Assembly: GCA_037044905.1 (NCBI GenBank)
Contig: JBAOKB010000126.1
Span: 1 to 64,000 of the forward strand
Length of the DNA stretch: 64,000 bases
Source: Hortaea werneckii
Lineage: Eukaryota > Ascomycota > Dothideomycetes > Mycosphaerellales > Teratosphaeriaceae
Direction of reading: 5' to 3'
Below, piece by piece: positions 44,706 through 56,065 of this stretch. A model generated the notes under the pieces. That model was not told the DNA's origin and did not search any database. It saw only the letters and a program-made list of their open reading frames with translations. A program made the position numbers and the translations under genes. Every line of letters starts with the position of its first letter. Position 1 is the first letter of the stretch.

Positions 44706-46066
44706 CTACGTAGAGGACCCAGTACCCGCACTGCCAGCTTGAGGATTAGACGCACGCTGGACGCATCCGAAGCGAGGCGCGTTGTCATCAGCGCCACCTT
44801 GGTCGAAAATGGCGTAGACCGAACGGAGGAAGACATCGCCCAGGATGTCGAAGGGGTTGTCGCCACGGGATTGGATACCGCCGTATGTGGTGCCGTCGCC
44901 GAGATCTTGGAAGCCGAGGTCTTCTGGGTTGATCTGGAATAAGGTGTTGCCAACAGCGACCTGGATTGCAGGTAATTTGGACAGGTCGGTGTTGGATGGG
45001 AAGACATAACCCTGCTGGCGGTTGTTCACTTTGGCGCCGGGAATGGCGCTGTATACAGCCTGACACAGCTGATCGCTCACAAGCGCAAGAGTGGTACCAG
45101 TGTCAGCAATGGCCTTGTTCCCTTGAAAGTCTACAGTCTGATCGCCAACTTTGGCGATGGTGGAGTCGAACATCCAGAAACCTTGGGAGTTGTCGATAGG
45201 GGTGTATGTGGGCTCCTTCCCACCGAGAGCATCCTGATCGATGTAACCAAAGGTATAGAAGCTGTCTTCGGTTGTATCGCCCAGCCAGCAGGTGAAGAGC
45301 TCTTGTACCTTCTTGATGTCTTGTTGGCTGATCATGTTCTCAACGGGCGTCTTGACTGGCTGAGGCTGGACGGTGTTGATACTGCCGAACGCAAGGCCGA
45401 GCAAGCCATCACCTGGACCTTGTTGGAACTGTGAAGAGAGAGTGTCGGCTAACTCAATAGCTTGGTTCTCCACATCAATGCCGCCAACGTGCAGAGTGTC
45501 TGTACCGACCGTGCCAGAGGCGGTGCTGCCATCACCGTACCTTGAAAGATTGTCAGCGTCATCGTGAATGTTTCGAATACAACGGCTGGACATACTGAAT
45601 CTGCCAAGTAGAGTTTGTCTGTTGGTATGTCGAGCTTTCGGATGGATTGAAGATATTGTGCTTCTGGCCATCACTTGAGGTAGCCTGCTGCGTTCGCTCG
45701 GGAAGCTTCGAGCTCCACACCCAAAGATCGGCTGAACCCGTGTCGAAATCAAGGTCCATCTTCTGCGGTGGCGTACCGATGCTGACCTCAGCAAGGTACA
45801 GCGCGTTGCTTTCAACATCCTCTGCCTGAGTGAAGTTTAGCGAGATCCCATGGGATTTGTATGAAGACACGTACGGGCACTTCACCAGTCTGGCCGCTGG
45901 TGGCATCCTTCTTCGCCAAGGTGTGACCCTTGACATGGGCCTTGCCACCAATCTTCCTGCCGAACTTTCTAAGAATGGCTTGCGCACCACTCTGTTGGAC
46001 TTGGGCGACCATAGCATATGGTCCCTCGACAGTTGGGCCAATGTTCCCTTGGAGATGATTAGGCAA
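44706..46066 (-). CDS. Pepsin-like aspartic protease (family A1)
   Basis: Secreted or vacuolar acid endopeptidase. The propeptide end is seen as LRKFGRKIGGKAHVKGHTLAKK and TSGQTGEVP. Intron 45826-45874 (GTACGT..CACTCAG) joins this to AEDVESNALYLAEVSIGTPPQ. The first catalytic motif DFDTGSADLWVWS follows. Intron 45541-45595 (GTATGT..TTTCAAG) joins STWQIQ to YGDGSTASGTVGTDTL, carrying the flap tyrosine. The second catalytic motif is IADTGTTLALV, then FDILGDVFLRSVYAIFD near the C-terminus. It stops at 44706 after a Gly/Ser-rich tail. The 5' end is uncertain: 46066 is the first in-frame ATG but gives no signal peptide, so an upstream exon or another single-base error within about 46,070-46,430 is likely. 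Confidence 0.9.
45541..45595 (-). other. Intron of the aspartic protease gene
   Basis: 55 nt, donor GTATGT, acceptor TTTCAAG, branch-like CGCTGACA. Creates the YGDGS flap motif. Confidence 0.88.
45826..45874 (-). other. Intron between propeptide and mature part of the aspartic protease
   Basis: 49 nt, donor GTACGT, acceptor CACTCAG, branch-like CGCTAAAC. Phase 0. Confidence 0.85.
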
Positions 46067-47656
46067 GCAGTTCTTTGCAGAGAAGGAGAGGTCTGGACAA
46101 ACATTTCTTCAAAGCATGTACATAGGACTTCAGGCCATTGCGCTGATAGTGCGGGTTCCTGATCAACGTTGCGCGTGCGAGACCAGGTGCCATCTTTGCT
46201 ATCTTCTGAGCCACGATGGTGTTGGGTAGGTAGTATCTTCAAACTGAAATCTTCAGACAGGATCCTAAGGAGCAGATCAATAGTCGGAGAATGAGATGGA
46301 AAGCGAATAGACAAGCATGCCAAGGTACGCCTTGATAGATATAGCTGCAGAGACGACATATCCACAAACCTGCTGAGTATCGCCGCCTGCAACGCAAGGC
46401 AGTTGAAACAAGCGTACGTCATTCATCACCCTTCGGCGGCCAGACAAACCTGCAGGTTGACGAGGAAGTCAAGCCCCATGGCATCACCGGCACGATCATT
46501 CGACATGCATTAGAGGATGCGCAGGGGCGGGCCTCGACGATACGGCCCGTGATAGGTTGACACCTACCGAATACTGCAGGCACGATCCATCAAGACCGCT
46601 CTCAAACCGGATAGTGGCAGGTATGGCGGAAGTGAAATGTAGGCACGACGGGGGCTATCGGTCGATTAGGGTTTGAGATTGTTGCCACCTGACTTGGATA
46701 GATGAAGATGGTCTGCCTGGTCATGGACCCAGATAGGCATACGCATCTGCTTATCAGTAGTCATTCATTGGAGATGATCTGCCTAGCTGTGGCGCAGGTG
46801 CGCAAGTGTATGCGCTTGCGTTTGACCTTGCGACCGCTTCAATCCGAGCAGCAGAGCAGCTCATGACCCGGCCATCTCCTAGTGTGATATGTCTCCTAGG
46901 AGGGGTGTCAGGTTGCTTCCCGATTGCTTGATTGCTGGGACAGGGCCAGGTGAAAGTGTATCAGCTTGAAAGCAGACAGGCCGGCATCCGGCTGCAACGG
47001 CTCGAGGTCATGAGGATATGTGGACCGCTAGGCGGAGAGAGGTTGATGAGAGAGGCTACTGTACAAAGTTCAAGGTTGACGCTGCCCGGGTGAGACCATG
47101 CTAAGCTCGGCTAAGCTCGTGGAGAAGCACACCGCGGGTCTCTTATCTCTTTGAAGACTATACCCAGAGGAGATACTATTTCACCATTCCACCATTCGGT
47201 CTGTTGATGATATCGGGAGCACACATCCGCTGCTGATCTTTCCCCTAACAATAATAATGGTCTGATTGGGTAATACGTGGGTAGTGATTAGACCGAGATG
47301 ATCTGCCGCACCTCTCCATCTTGTGTGCGCGGGCGTGCACTGCATACATACACATAAAGCTCAGTCCACATGCATGAAGACTTTCAAAATGTTTGCACTC
47401 CCGGTCCCAGGAGTCTGTCATGCTATCTGAGGTCACAGATAGTAAATGGGTGATTGTTGTGGCCATCAGCTGCACATGATGACCGTGGCATGTCTTGGCA
47501 ATCACATGCGCCTATGACGCACTACCCGTGCATTGTTATGACTTCTAGACCGTCACACTTCCCAGTCTTCACCACTCCCAAGCACAAGCGAGAAAGCAAG
47601 ACATGGACTGATCAGCTTGTACCCCTTCGCGCTGAGTGCGCTAGGTACCTATCAAC
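46067..47656. other. Divergent intergenic region
   Basis: About 1.6 kb between the protease (minus) and peroxin (plus) genes. It may include the missing first exon of the protease. CTAAGCTCGG is duplicated near 47,100. Nothing else is recognised. Confidence 0.5.
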
Positions 47657-49171
47657 ATGGACGACCAGGACTCAATCGTAAACCGAGATGAGGCGATTCC
47701 CATCTTCCGCCTGCCTTCTCAAGAATCCGAGCCCAACGATGCCGCATCAACGTCCGAAGCGGAGCAGCAGTACGGCGCACGAGACATACTTCGAGGTCAT
47801 GCTAGTAAGATCAGAGACAAATGGGACGAGTACAGCGGTCAGAGTCTACAGGACCGCTTCTTCACTGGCCTAATGTCTCATATTGTTCCGCCAGAGGAGC
47901 TGAGCGAGAATGATGAAGATGGCGAGAACGGTAGCAAGGGCAAAGACAAGAAGAAGGACAGGCGGAGCAGGAAGTACGTCGATCGCCCAAACTTCAGTAT
48001 TCCCTTGATGAGCGCCAACTTCCGGCGCTTCAACGCTCGAGTAGGCGTGCTTTTCGTGCTAGAGAACCGCCTCATTCACCTCTTCACCTGGAAACATCAA
48101 ACAGCCACCGCTTCCTTCCTGGCAGTCTACACACTTGTCTGCCTACAACCCCACCTCCTTCCCGCAGTACCTCTAGCACTCATGCTCTTCTGGGTCATGG
48201 TACCCTCCTTCCTGGCCAGACACCCTGTCTCAACGAATGACCCACGGGTGGAGCCCAGCTATCGCGGCCCGCCGATGGCACCGCCCAGCCGTGTCAAACC
48301 AGCGCCCGAAATGAGCAAGGACTTCTTTAGGAATATGCGGGACCTACAGAACAGCATGGAAGATTTCAGCCGGCTTCACGATGCAGCGAATGAGTACATC
48401 ACTCCATATACCAATTTCTCGGACGAAGGGACAAGCAGCCTACTGTTTATCGTCCTCTTCGGTGTCTCTTGCTCAGCTTTCATCGCTTCCGGCTTAGTAC
48501 CGTGGAAGTTTGTAGCTCTTGTGGCAGGATGGGTCTGTACGCTGTCCGGCCATCCGGAAGCTCAGAGGATCATGCTATCGTCTATCAACCTCTCACAGAT
48601 CCGCCAACGGATCGAGAATCTCCAGACCCATCTGATGAATTTTGTCCAGCACGACGTGATCCTTGGAGAGCCGTCTGAAGCTCGCCAGGTTGAGATCTTC
48701 GAGCTACAGAAGTTCCATTCATCAAGTGAGACGTGGGAATCATGGCTCTTCTCACCTTCGCCATTCGATCCACTATCACCCATCCGCATCGCAGGAGATC
48801 GTGCCAAAGGCACACAATTCTTCGAGGACGTCTCACCGCCTTCGGGATGGGTATGGAAGGACAAGAAGTGGATTCTTGACCTGTTCAGTCGGGAGTGGGT
48901 AGAGCAGAGGATGATCTATGGGGTGGAGATTGAGACAGAAGGGGAGAGATGGGTGTACGACTTGCCACAAGAAGAGGTCGCGCAGTTAGCAGATGCTCAG
49001 CAGACGACGACGGGCAAGGGTAAAAAGAACGGTAAAAGTAAAGGAGGTAGGGAGCCACCCAAGAGCGGTTGGGAAGAGGGAGGGCCAGGCGCTAGTGTTG
49101 GACGAGGCGAATGGAGAAGGAGGAGATGGGTAAGGATGGTGGAAAGGAGACCTAGCCCTGATGCCGGCTAG
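47657..49171 (+). CDS. Peroxisomal membrane peroxin with dysferlin domain (Pex24/Pex28-32 family)
   Basis: Integral membrane protein that, in yeasts and filamentous fungi, controls peroxisome size, number and ER-peroxisome contacts. Intact single exon, 504 residues. The N-terminal part has ARDILRGHASKIRDKWDEYSGQS and DRFFTGLMSHIVPPEE. Two hydrophobic blocks follow (TASFLAVYTLVCLQPHLLPAVPLALMLFWVMVPSFL and SLLFIVLFGVSCSAFIASGLVPWKFVALVAGWVC). Then a dysferlin-like domain: VEIFELQK, ESWLFSPSPFDPLSP, RAKGTQFFEDVSPPSGWVWKDKKW and REWVEQRM. The C-terminus is Gly/Lys/Arg-rich. The first ATG (47657) gives a sensible MDDQDSIVNRDEAIPIFRLP start. Which paralogue (Pex24, 30, 31, 32) cannot be decided by eye. 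Confidence 0.9.
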   Translation: MDDQDSIVNRDEAIPIFRLPSQESEPNDAASTSEAEQQYGARDILRGHASKIRDKWDEYSGQSLQDRFFTGLMSHIVPPEELSENDEDGENGSKGKDKKKDRRSRKYVDRPNFSIPLMSANFRRFNARVGVLFVLENRLIHLFTWKHQTATASFLAVYTLVCLQPHLLPAVPLALMLFWVMVPSFLARHPVSTNDPRVEPSYRGPPMAPPSRVKPAPEMSKDFFRNMRDLQNSMEDFSRLHDAANEYITPYTNFSDEGTSSLLFIVLFGVSCSAFIASGLVPWKFVALVAGWVCTLSGHPEAQRIMLSSINLSQIRQRIENLQTHLMNFVQHDVILGEPSEARQVEIFELQKFHSSSETWESWLFSPSPFDPLSPIRIAGDRAKGTQFFEDVSPPSGWVWKDKKWILDLFSREWVEQRMIYGVEIETEGERWVYDLPQEEVAQLADAQQTTTGKGKKNGKSKGGREPPKSGWEEGGPGASVGRGEWRRRRWVRMVERRPSPDAG

Positions 49172-49589
49172 TTAATGGTATATCTGCAACATTGCCTCTT
49201 CAACTGTCATCTTTGTCCAGTAGCAAGTGCAGCTACTGCTTTTCTCCTGCGCCTTTTGGACTCAATGTGAAGTCACAAGCTACCTACATGTGTTGGTATA
49301 CGCGGTTGTGTGACCATTCGTAAAGCCCCATTATCACATTTTGAAGACAGTAGCAAACAGAAGCCAGGTCTTGCGCTAATATCACGTCTTTGCTTGTCAC
49401 ACATTCAGCCACACTGTTGGAGAACGTGAAGTTCACACCAAAGTCGGAAGAAGTGCATGAAGATGCGCCGGATATACTTCGGCAATATGCAGCTCTAGCT
49501 TGCGGCGAGCCCCAAAATTTCGACCTCGCTGAACATTAAATCCTTTACATTAAAACTTCTTCGTATTCCTTTTCGCATCCATAGCAACC
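49172..49589. other. Short intergenic region
   Basis: 418 bp between peroxin and NOP16, both on the plus strand. Peroxin 3' sequence and NOP16 promoter; nothing else seen. Confidence 0.6.
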
Positions 49590-50329
49590 ATGGGTCGCGA
49601 AATCCAGAAAAAGAAGAACCGCTCCGGCATCCAGAAAGTGCGCCAGAAGCCGAAATCAAAGAAGAAGATCCTCGGGAATGCCGTGATCGCAGAGAACTGG
49701 GACAAGAACCAGACGCTAGAGCAGAACTACAAGCGACTCGGGCTCGCCACCAAGCTCAACAAGTATACTGGCGGGCGCGACCTCAAAGGCGGAAGATGTA
49801 AAGCGACAGCGTGAAGAGGAAGAGCTGGGGATCCGGAAGCGGGATCCCCTTGGCCATCGGAGGCACGGGAAAGCAGGAGAAGATCGATATCAGCGAAGCG
49901 CGAGTCGAGCGAGACCCGGAGACTGGACAGATCCTGCGGGTCATCGAGCCGGAAGGGACGAAGAAGAAGCCGAACCCGCTCAACGATCCTTTGGCGGACT
50001 TCGATAGCGACGAGTCCGATGAAGAGGGCGAGGGAGGGTACAACCAGCACGCGAGCAACACTGCGCCTTTCAACCCTGACACAGGCGCGAGGACAGATGT
50101 TGTAAAGCGGTTGGAACAGGAAGCGAGTCGTCCGGCGAAGAAGCATGTGCCGAAGCAGAGCGATGGCGAGCGCGCATTCGTGCAGGAGCTTGTTGCCAAG
50201 CACGGGGACGATTACACCGCCATGGCGCGCGATATGAAGATCAACTATATGCAGAGGAGTGAGGGTGACTTGAAGAGACGGGTGAAGAAGTGGCGGGAGA
50301 GCGGCGGCACGGTCGAGGCGGAGAACTAG
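49590..50329 (+). CDS. NOP16: Nucleolar protein NOP16 (60S ribosome biogenesis)
   Basis: Nucleolar factor of early pre-60S ribosomal particles. The N-terminus MGREIQKKKNRSG and KPKSKKKILGNAVIAENWDKNQTLEQNYKRLGL is diagnostic. Two extra single bases split the frame: one in GG at 49788-49789 (DLK to AEDVKRQREEEEL) and one in TT at 49850-49851 (RKRDP to LAIGGTGKQEKID). The C-terminal part runs through LNDPLADFDSDESDEE and HGDDYTAMARDMKINYMQRSEGDLKRRVKKW, the conserved Nop16 end, to the stop at 50329. About 245 residues. Both breaks are base duplications within conserved sequence of a conserved ribosome-biogenesis gene, so assembly error is by far the likelier cause. Confidence 0.94.
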
Positions 50330-51588
50330 GCCAACGGGCGGCCTTGAACTTATATCGAGATGAATGTCTGGAGTTCTCTGGAGCGCATTCTGAATTGGTC
50401 CATAAGCGTGCCGCACGAACCGGACGATGATGATTTCGAAGCAAGGAACGCGTCGAGACCATACCATCATACATACGAGTATGCGCCTTCGGCTTGCCGT
50501 TCTTTGCCACCGATCGCGAACTTCAATATTACCTCCGGACGAGCGCGTTTGAGTATCCTCAAAAGTCTACAGGACGTTCTCTACACACCCAGCAGTTCCA
50601 CCCACTAGTATGATGGGAACTGCCCCGCTCAGCCTCTCTCCGTGCAATACGCCACTGACATGCCAATCAATGGGCCTCATATGATTTGCACTTCGGCTTT
50701 TGCGAATTCTATGATGCCCTCGCTCCATTACCAGTGGCGCAGCTTGGATCACCAGCTTGTCATCTTACAAGCCTCGAGAGATCTTGATTACGGCAGTTGT
50801 ATTTAGAGCCAGGCGCCGGGGATAACACTCTGCACTCATCTGAGCTACTTCTTCGGTTCCAGAGGGATTTCCTGTGCCCCCCTCCTATGTAATGCCAACG
50901 ACTTCTAATCTGTCGGTTGCATTACAAAGGGAGTTGCGCCTTCTCTTTACACTAGAGAACGCCACAGGAGCCTATAATTACACCTGCGGACCTCGAGGGA
51001 ACCGACATAGTTGGGGAAGGGATAGAGATGGAGAATGCGGAGTTCCAAACGTGTGAGCAGAGCCAGCTGACATTTCTTACAGACTGAGGCCGCGATCCGT
51101 ATGGCCTCCTCCAGCGCAGTGTTTCCTGTCTTTAGGCGCTGCCGAATGGGACAAGGGAGTGCTGGCATCAGATCCAATAATATGGCCTATGCCAGGCTAT
51201 TTGTACCATCAGAGAGTAGCCCTTCCCACCGGACCTTGGGGTTGAGCGCACAGGACCATCTCGCATTTGTATCCCTATGGGGCTTGTCGTGTATTAGCAT
51301 GTACACATTTTGAGGGTTGAAAACCAAAGAGTGTATTGATGCGATGCATGCGCCATCAAAAATCGTCACTTTTCCGCTATATGCCTATACCAATGAAAAA
51401 ATCTTCCTCGTCATCGTAAGTCATTCAAGGAGCGGTTAGAAATGCTCAAAACCAGTTCCGTCCCATCTTGACACAACCTTCCATTCAATTCAAACAACAT
51501 CGACTTCCTCCATATCCATCTACTTGCCGACTCCAGACGATCCCGCGCCTCGGGTTGGAGGGATGCGGTATCCGCAAAAGCTCATCGC
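50330..51588. other. Convergent intergenic region
   Basis: About 1.26 kb between NOP16 (plus) and deuterolysin (minus). No accepted gene; short frames only. Confidence 0.55.
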
Positions 51589-52772
51589 TTAGCATCCGAC
51601 GTAGATGGCTATCAATCCAAGTCAGTACATGAAGTAGCTTTGCGTGTGTGAGGTGTTATAATACTTACCGTTGGCGTACAGAGCATAGGAGTCAGCGTTG
51701 TTCAAGGCCGCGTTGGCGGACAGGCTAGTAGCAGCGGAGTAGCCGTAGCCGTTGTCCTGGGTGCCTGGGCGGTACACACCCGGAGCGTGGGTCTCCTCGT
51801 GAAGAACGGTGGTGGCCTGGTCCTGGGCGTGGCATTGGCCGGTCAGGGCCGGGAGGTAGTTGAAGAAGAGCGGGCAGTAGGCGATGTAGTTGTACGACGG
51901 CAGGGTGTAGGCGAGCACGTTGCTGGAGCAGCCGCCGTAGATGTCAGTGCAGAAGGTCCTGGTGGAGCCGCCGCTGGTGGAGCCGCAGTCTTGAGCGACG
52001 GCACGGAGGCGGGCGGCCACAGTGCTGCGGGTAGAGGAAGAGGTAGTCTTGAAGTAGGTCTGGAAGGTGCTGGCTGAACCGGAAGTGGCGGCCTGAGCTG
52101 CGCGGCTGGCCAGGCTCTGGCAGTTGCTCAGTGCAGTTTGGACAGCCCTCAACTGGGAACCGGAGCAGTCACTCTGGATAGAAGTGCGCTTAGCAGCAAT
52201 CTTCTCAACGGCCTTGACAACCTTCTTGGCCTCCTCGGCGTCGACATCCATAGAAAGAGTGTTGCTGGAGAAGCTCAAAGCCTCGCCAGTCAGCTCGGTA
52301 GAGTTGAGGGCAGCGATGGGCAGCGATCCAATCGCAGATACACTGTAAGAGCCAGACTCCGGCAGGTCGTAGAGCTCAGCAATGTCAATGTCCATTTCGA
52401 TAGTCTGGCCTGCCATGATAGGCATGAAAGCATCTTCGGCAAGGTTTTCAGTCGACACACGCAACATGATGCCAGTGAAATCGGCCGCAGAGGCTACGTA
52501 TTGTCAACAACAGTCAATTTTGGCTCTGAATTCGGCAACAGCTTACAGGCAGTGTTCACGAGGAGCTTGTCAACTGGGGCCTCGTCCAGCAGCGAACCCT
52601 TGTAGAGTAGGTTGTAGCTCTCGGAGCCGGTGTTGGTGATAGAGGCCTTCACCATGGTGTTGCCATTCGGAGTGAGGGAGACATCGAGCGGGGTGGCACG
52701 CTTATTGAGGTCAATGGCGCTGGAACTGGCACCTGCCACCAGAGCAGCCACTTGAGCGATGGTGAACTTCAT
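51589..52772 (-). CDS. Deuterolysin, neutral zinc metalloprotease (family M35)
   Basis: Secreted zinc endopeptidase. ATG at 52772 (MKFTIAQVAALVAGASSSA) gives a signal peptide; a slightly longer in-frame start at 52820 spoils it. The propeptide includes TPLDVSLTPNGNTMVKASITN. Intron 52494-52546 (GTAAGC..TACGTAG) joins VNTA to SSAADFTGIMLRV. The catalytic domain shows HEETH (zinc His pair and Glu) and GTQDNGYGY, the aspzincin third-ligand Asp region, with several cysteines. A last intron, 51609-51668 (GTAAGT..TGATAG), joins SYALYAN to AIYVGC, the family-typical end, with TAA at 51589-51591. All phases are consistent with no frame error. Confidence 0.94.
51609..51668 (-). other. Last intron of the deuterolysin gene
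   Basis: 60 nt, donor GTAAGT, acceptor TGATAG. Splicing gives the canonical YANAIYVGC terminus; reading through gives a spurious tail. Confidence 0.88.
52494..52546 (-). other. First intron of the deuterolysin gene
   Basis: 53 nt, donor GTAAGC, acceptor TACGTAG, branch-like TTGTTGAC. Phase 1. Confidence 0.87.
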
Positions 52773-54551
52773 CTTGACTGTCGTGGAAAAGATGAAAGCG
52801 AAAGAAGTTGCAATTTGCAAAAGCGAGAGAAGATATGTCTTTGCTAGAGTGGGCTGCGAGATTGATGGCTGGATTGAGGAGGACTTGTAGTGAGAGGAGA
52901 GCCTACTTATAATCCCCTACCCGAGATGCCTCTCGGCTTTGTATGCTTCCCATTATCCACTTCGCCGCCGTGTTGCGATAGGACTCCCTGGTTTCTTGCT
53001 ATCATGTTAATTGCCTGCACGTTTTCAATAGTGTCAAAGTCCACGACGTCGAATACCGAGCTCTGTCGCGGCATTGCATGTAGGGTACATCGGCGCCTGA
53101 GCGATATTAGGAAGGTGAAGACATCAAGGCAGAGTTTGAGACGCCATGCGACGACTTTGACTCGTCGAGGTATGATAACGGCGAGAGCATATGGCGCTGA
53201 TCACTTCTTGGCGCGCTGCAGGTACGTTGAGAAAGGGGTCTTCTGGAATTTCTCCGCAGGAGGTGTCCACTTGGTCTGCCACTGGAGCATGCCAAGTATT
53301 GCAAGCATAAGATTCGACAGCTTGGCTTCCTGGTGCTCGTTGCAAGATCAGGGACTGCCGCGTACGTCTTAAACGCATCCGAAGGTCTTGAACTGCGTCA
53401 CGATTGGGCAGGCGAGCGCCGCCACAACCGGCAAGACGGTGGCAGAAATAGGAGCCAAGTACTAAGATCCAGGTGTTTCGCAATCTTCAACTTGGAGTCG
53501 TCAGAGTTCACATCACTCCACTAGCCGGCGCTGTTTGCGATAGGTTCAACCTACAGTGTAGCGTAGCGTCCAAGACTGCAGATCAAACATTTAGATTCGT
53601 CCCCATTGCTTGGCAATGCATTTAGCGTATCTCCCAGTCGTTCTGCAGGGCCTCGGGTATACCGTGAATATGCGAGTCATCGCCAGCCTTGCGAGCCAAT
53701 TGTGAATAGAGTAGCGATATCAGGTGTGGTAGAATGCACACTGTCTTTCCAGTCACAGTTGCAGTCCGAGTGGTGAGAGGTCAGGCGGCGTGGTGGGTGC
53801 TTCTGCTTGCCGAGACTGTGCCTGATCATGGACATTGCTTGAGCCGAAACCACATGCTGGAGATCATGTCTGGGACCGACGCGATCAGGTATGTACATAC
53901 GGTCCAGTATGGGAGCTGCCCCATTCGTAACGGCTGGCGAGGTACGAGAACATGTCTAGTGATGGCTGGCATGTGTGATTAAGATGCAGGGACGTTGATT
54001 GGTCGCGGGTGAACCGGGCTAAAACATCGAGTCGCCCTTGTGACCTGATCTCCGTCCAGCGTTACATGTGGTGTACTGCGTCGCGATAAGCTCGATGCAT
54101 TCTGTTGCAGCCAAGGCCGGCGGCGTGAAGTTGTAAATTAACACCAGGTCGCAGAGGGCAGCTGCAAGGAACCTGTGAGATGTCAAGGAAGCAGTGTGCG
54201 GGGTCTAGGCTTCTCCCGAGCGTCCCGCTTTGTGGGGCCGAGCCGGCCTCTCTTCCAATATGGGCAGGAGCAAAGTGGAAGATCTTGTAGCGATGCAAAC
54301 TCACCTGCTATCCTCCGTGAACCTTATCACTTGGCGTCAAGGGGTCAAGGCTGTTCATCGGCGCCATCGATTGCGGCCTCGGCCATGCGAACTACTGCCG
54401 AACTCCTTGACAGAACCTTGAAATCAACCTACTATTTGATGCGACCCCACGTCCTACCCAGAACAACGTGGAGCGGCTTGAGCTTTACACGCGAAGCACC
54501 TATGTCCGCGCTACACCAGCGTACGCGGCGCTAGACTGGGTGAAGCTAGTT
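52773..54551. other. Large intergenic region
   Basis: About 1.8 kb. No convincing gene. It includes the deuterolysin promoter with a TATA-like TACTTATAATC (near 52904). Confidence 0.5.
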
Positions 54552-54659
54552 ATGCTCACGACTCATCGACTGCTCTCAGCTTTCCTTCTGTGCGTGCTGT
54601 GCGGAGGAGCCTTTTTGTCTCACCGGTACTCCTCGCAGTCAGCAACCCTGAACAAGATC

Positions 54660-55169
54660 ATGGCAATCCAACCAGGGCAAGAGGAAATCTTAAGGCATCT
54701 GTCGGTGGCGATCAAGGCCGTCTCCTCTTCGCCGCCAACCATTGCCGCCTCAATTTCCAACCATCATCCTACCAAAGTCATCACACTCCTGAGTTGGGAC
54801 ACACCATTCGACCCGACTGCAATCAACAGTGGGCCCTTGCAGCTGTACCGCATCACAAGTTCCGGATCCAACAATGCAGCAGACAGCGTCGAGATTCCAG
54901 GCCCTGGGATGAAGGTCAACCGTCTGCTGCCTCCTCCACGGGAGGATTTGATTGAGTTGAAGCCAGGTGCATCAGTTGAGAGGCATGTTACGCTGAAGGC
55001 GCCGTGGATACCGGCTGACGGTCAGGACTATCGCCTTCGATTCCAGGGCCAGTGGAGGGGCTTGTGGCCAAAGGCGACAGGCGACATCTCAGCTCAAGAT
55101 TTGGAGCAATTAGGTGGCGTCACAGGGCAAGGATATGAGACCGAGACGGTCGAGATGAAATTGGAGTGA
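54660..55169 (+). CDS. Small conserved fungal hypothetical protein (beta-sandwich-like)
   Basis: Single-exon frame to TGA at 55167-55169. From ATG at 54660 (169 residues) the body has HLSVAIKAVSSSPPTIAASISNHHP, VITLLSWDTPFDP, PGPGMKVNRLLPPPREDLIELKPG and VERHVTLKAPWIP. This matches a fungal protein type I recall, with the same WDTP(L/F)DP and PP..DL..L.PG pattern, probably an Ig-like beta-sandwich related to the prodomain of M35 proteases. An earlier in-frame ATG at 54552 would add LLSAFLLCVLCGGAF, which could act as a signal or anchor. I prefer 54660 because the conserved part begins there. The WDTP-like prodomain and the neighbouring deuterolysin are suggestive only. Function unknown. Confidence 0.72.
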   Translation: MAIQPGQEEILRHLSVAIKAVSSSPPTIAASISNHHPTKVITLLSWDTPFDPTAINSGPLQLYRITSSGSNNAADSVEIPGPGMKVNRLLPPPREDLIELKPGASVERHVTLKAPWIPADGQDYRLRFQGQWRGLWPKATGDISAQDLEQLGGVTGQGYETETVEMKLE

Positions 55170-56065
55170 GTTGTACTGAGCGGAATGCTATCGACTATGT
55201 AGACTTGCTGTTCAATTGTAAGTGTTGGAATCACGTCCATCTCTCAAGTACTACGTACATATGGTGAGCACTTCCAAACTCAGTTCCGACGCTTGTCCGG
55301 AAAGGGCATCGCAAGCAGGTTAGACTCGGAAATAAAGTCACGGACATAAGCGGACGTTCCTTCAAGTACCGTAGGTCGGCTTCCGGTTTACGTGCCATGG
55401 ATACCAACATACGGTATGATTGAATCAATTCTTATTTCAATCATCAAGACACATTCGGTATATTTGTACATATCCTCGTATGCTCCCCTTAGTAGCATCT
55501 GCCCATGTTCTACTATGGCAGCTCATACATTGCCTGCGCCCAATGTCGCAAGCGAAACAATAAGAAGAAAAAAAGAGAAAAAAGTAGGTACCTCAGCAAT
55601 GATTAAAAGTGTCCACATCACATTTGACCGTATTCGCGACCCCTGAAGCTAGCTGGAACGATGTTGTGCCGGTGTCTTGGAATCCACGAGGCATGAACGT
55701 GACCGTATTGCATGCTAAGATACTGATGGTTTCAAATACCGAAACACCAACGAGAGGATGTGACCCAACCTTGAGGCGTTCGACCCACCAAGAGGAGACA
55801 CCACGTCTATCAATGAAGACTGTCTCCTTTCTCGTCAAAAGTAAGACGACAGTTCTCCAACAACAAGTAGCTCACTGTCATCCACAAAGGAGGGGCTCTC
55901 CAGCAGGTTGGGTCGTCATTGGCTCCATTGGTATAGACCCCTTCTTCTCCCAAGATATACGTCGAGCTCATCGTCGAAAGCCAACATAGCTAACATTCCA
56001 GTAATACGACGCTGATGACTGAACACCGCCATATGGCAACCCCCGGAAATGGACATGGTCACCCA
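55170..56065. other. Convergent intergenic region
   Basis: About 900 bp of 3' sequence. No gene seen. A short A-rich stretch lies near 55560-55585. Confidence 0.55.
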
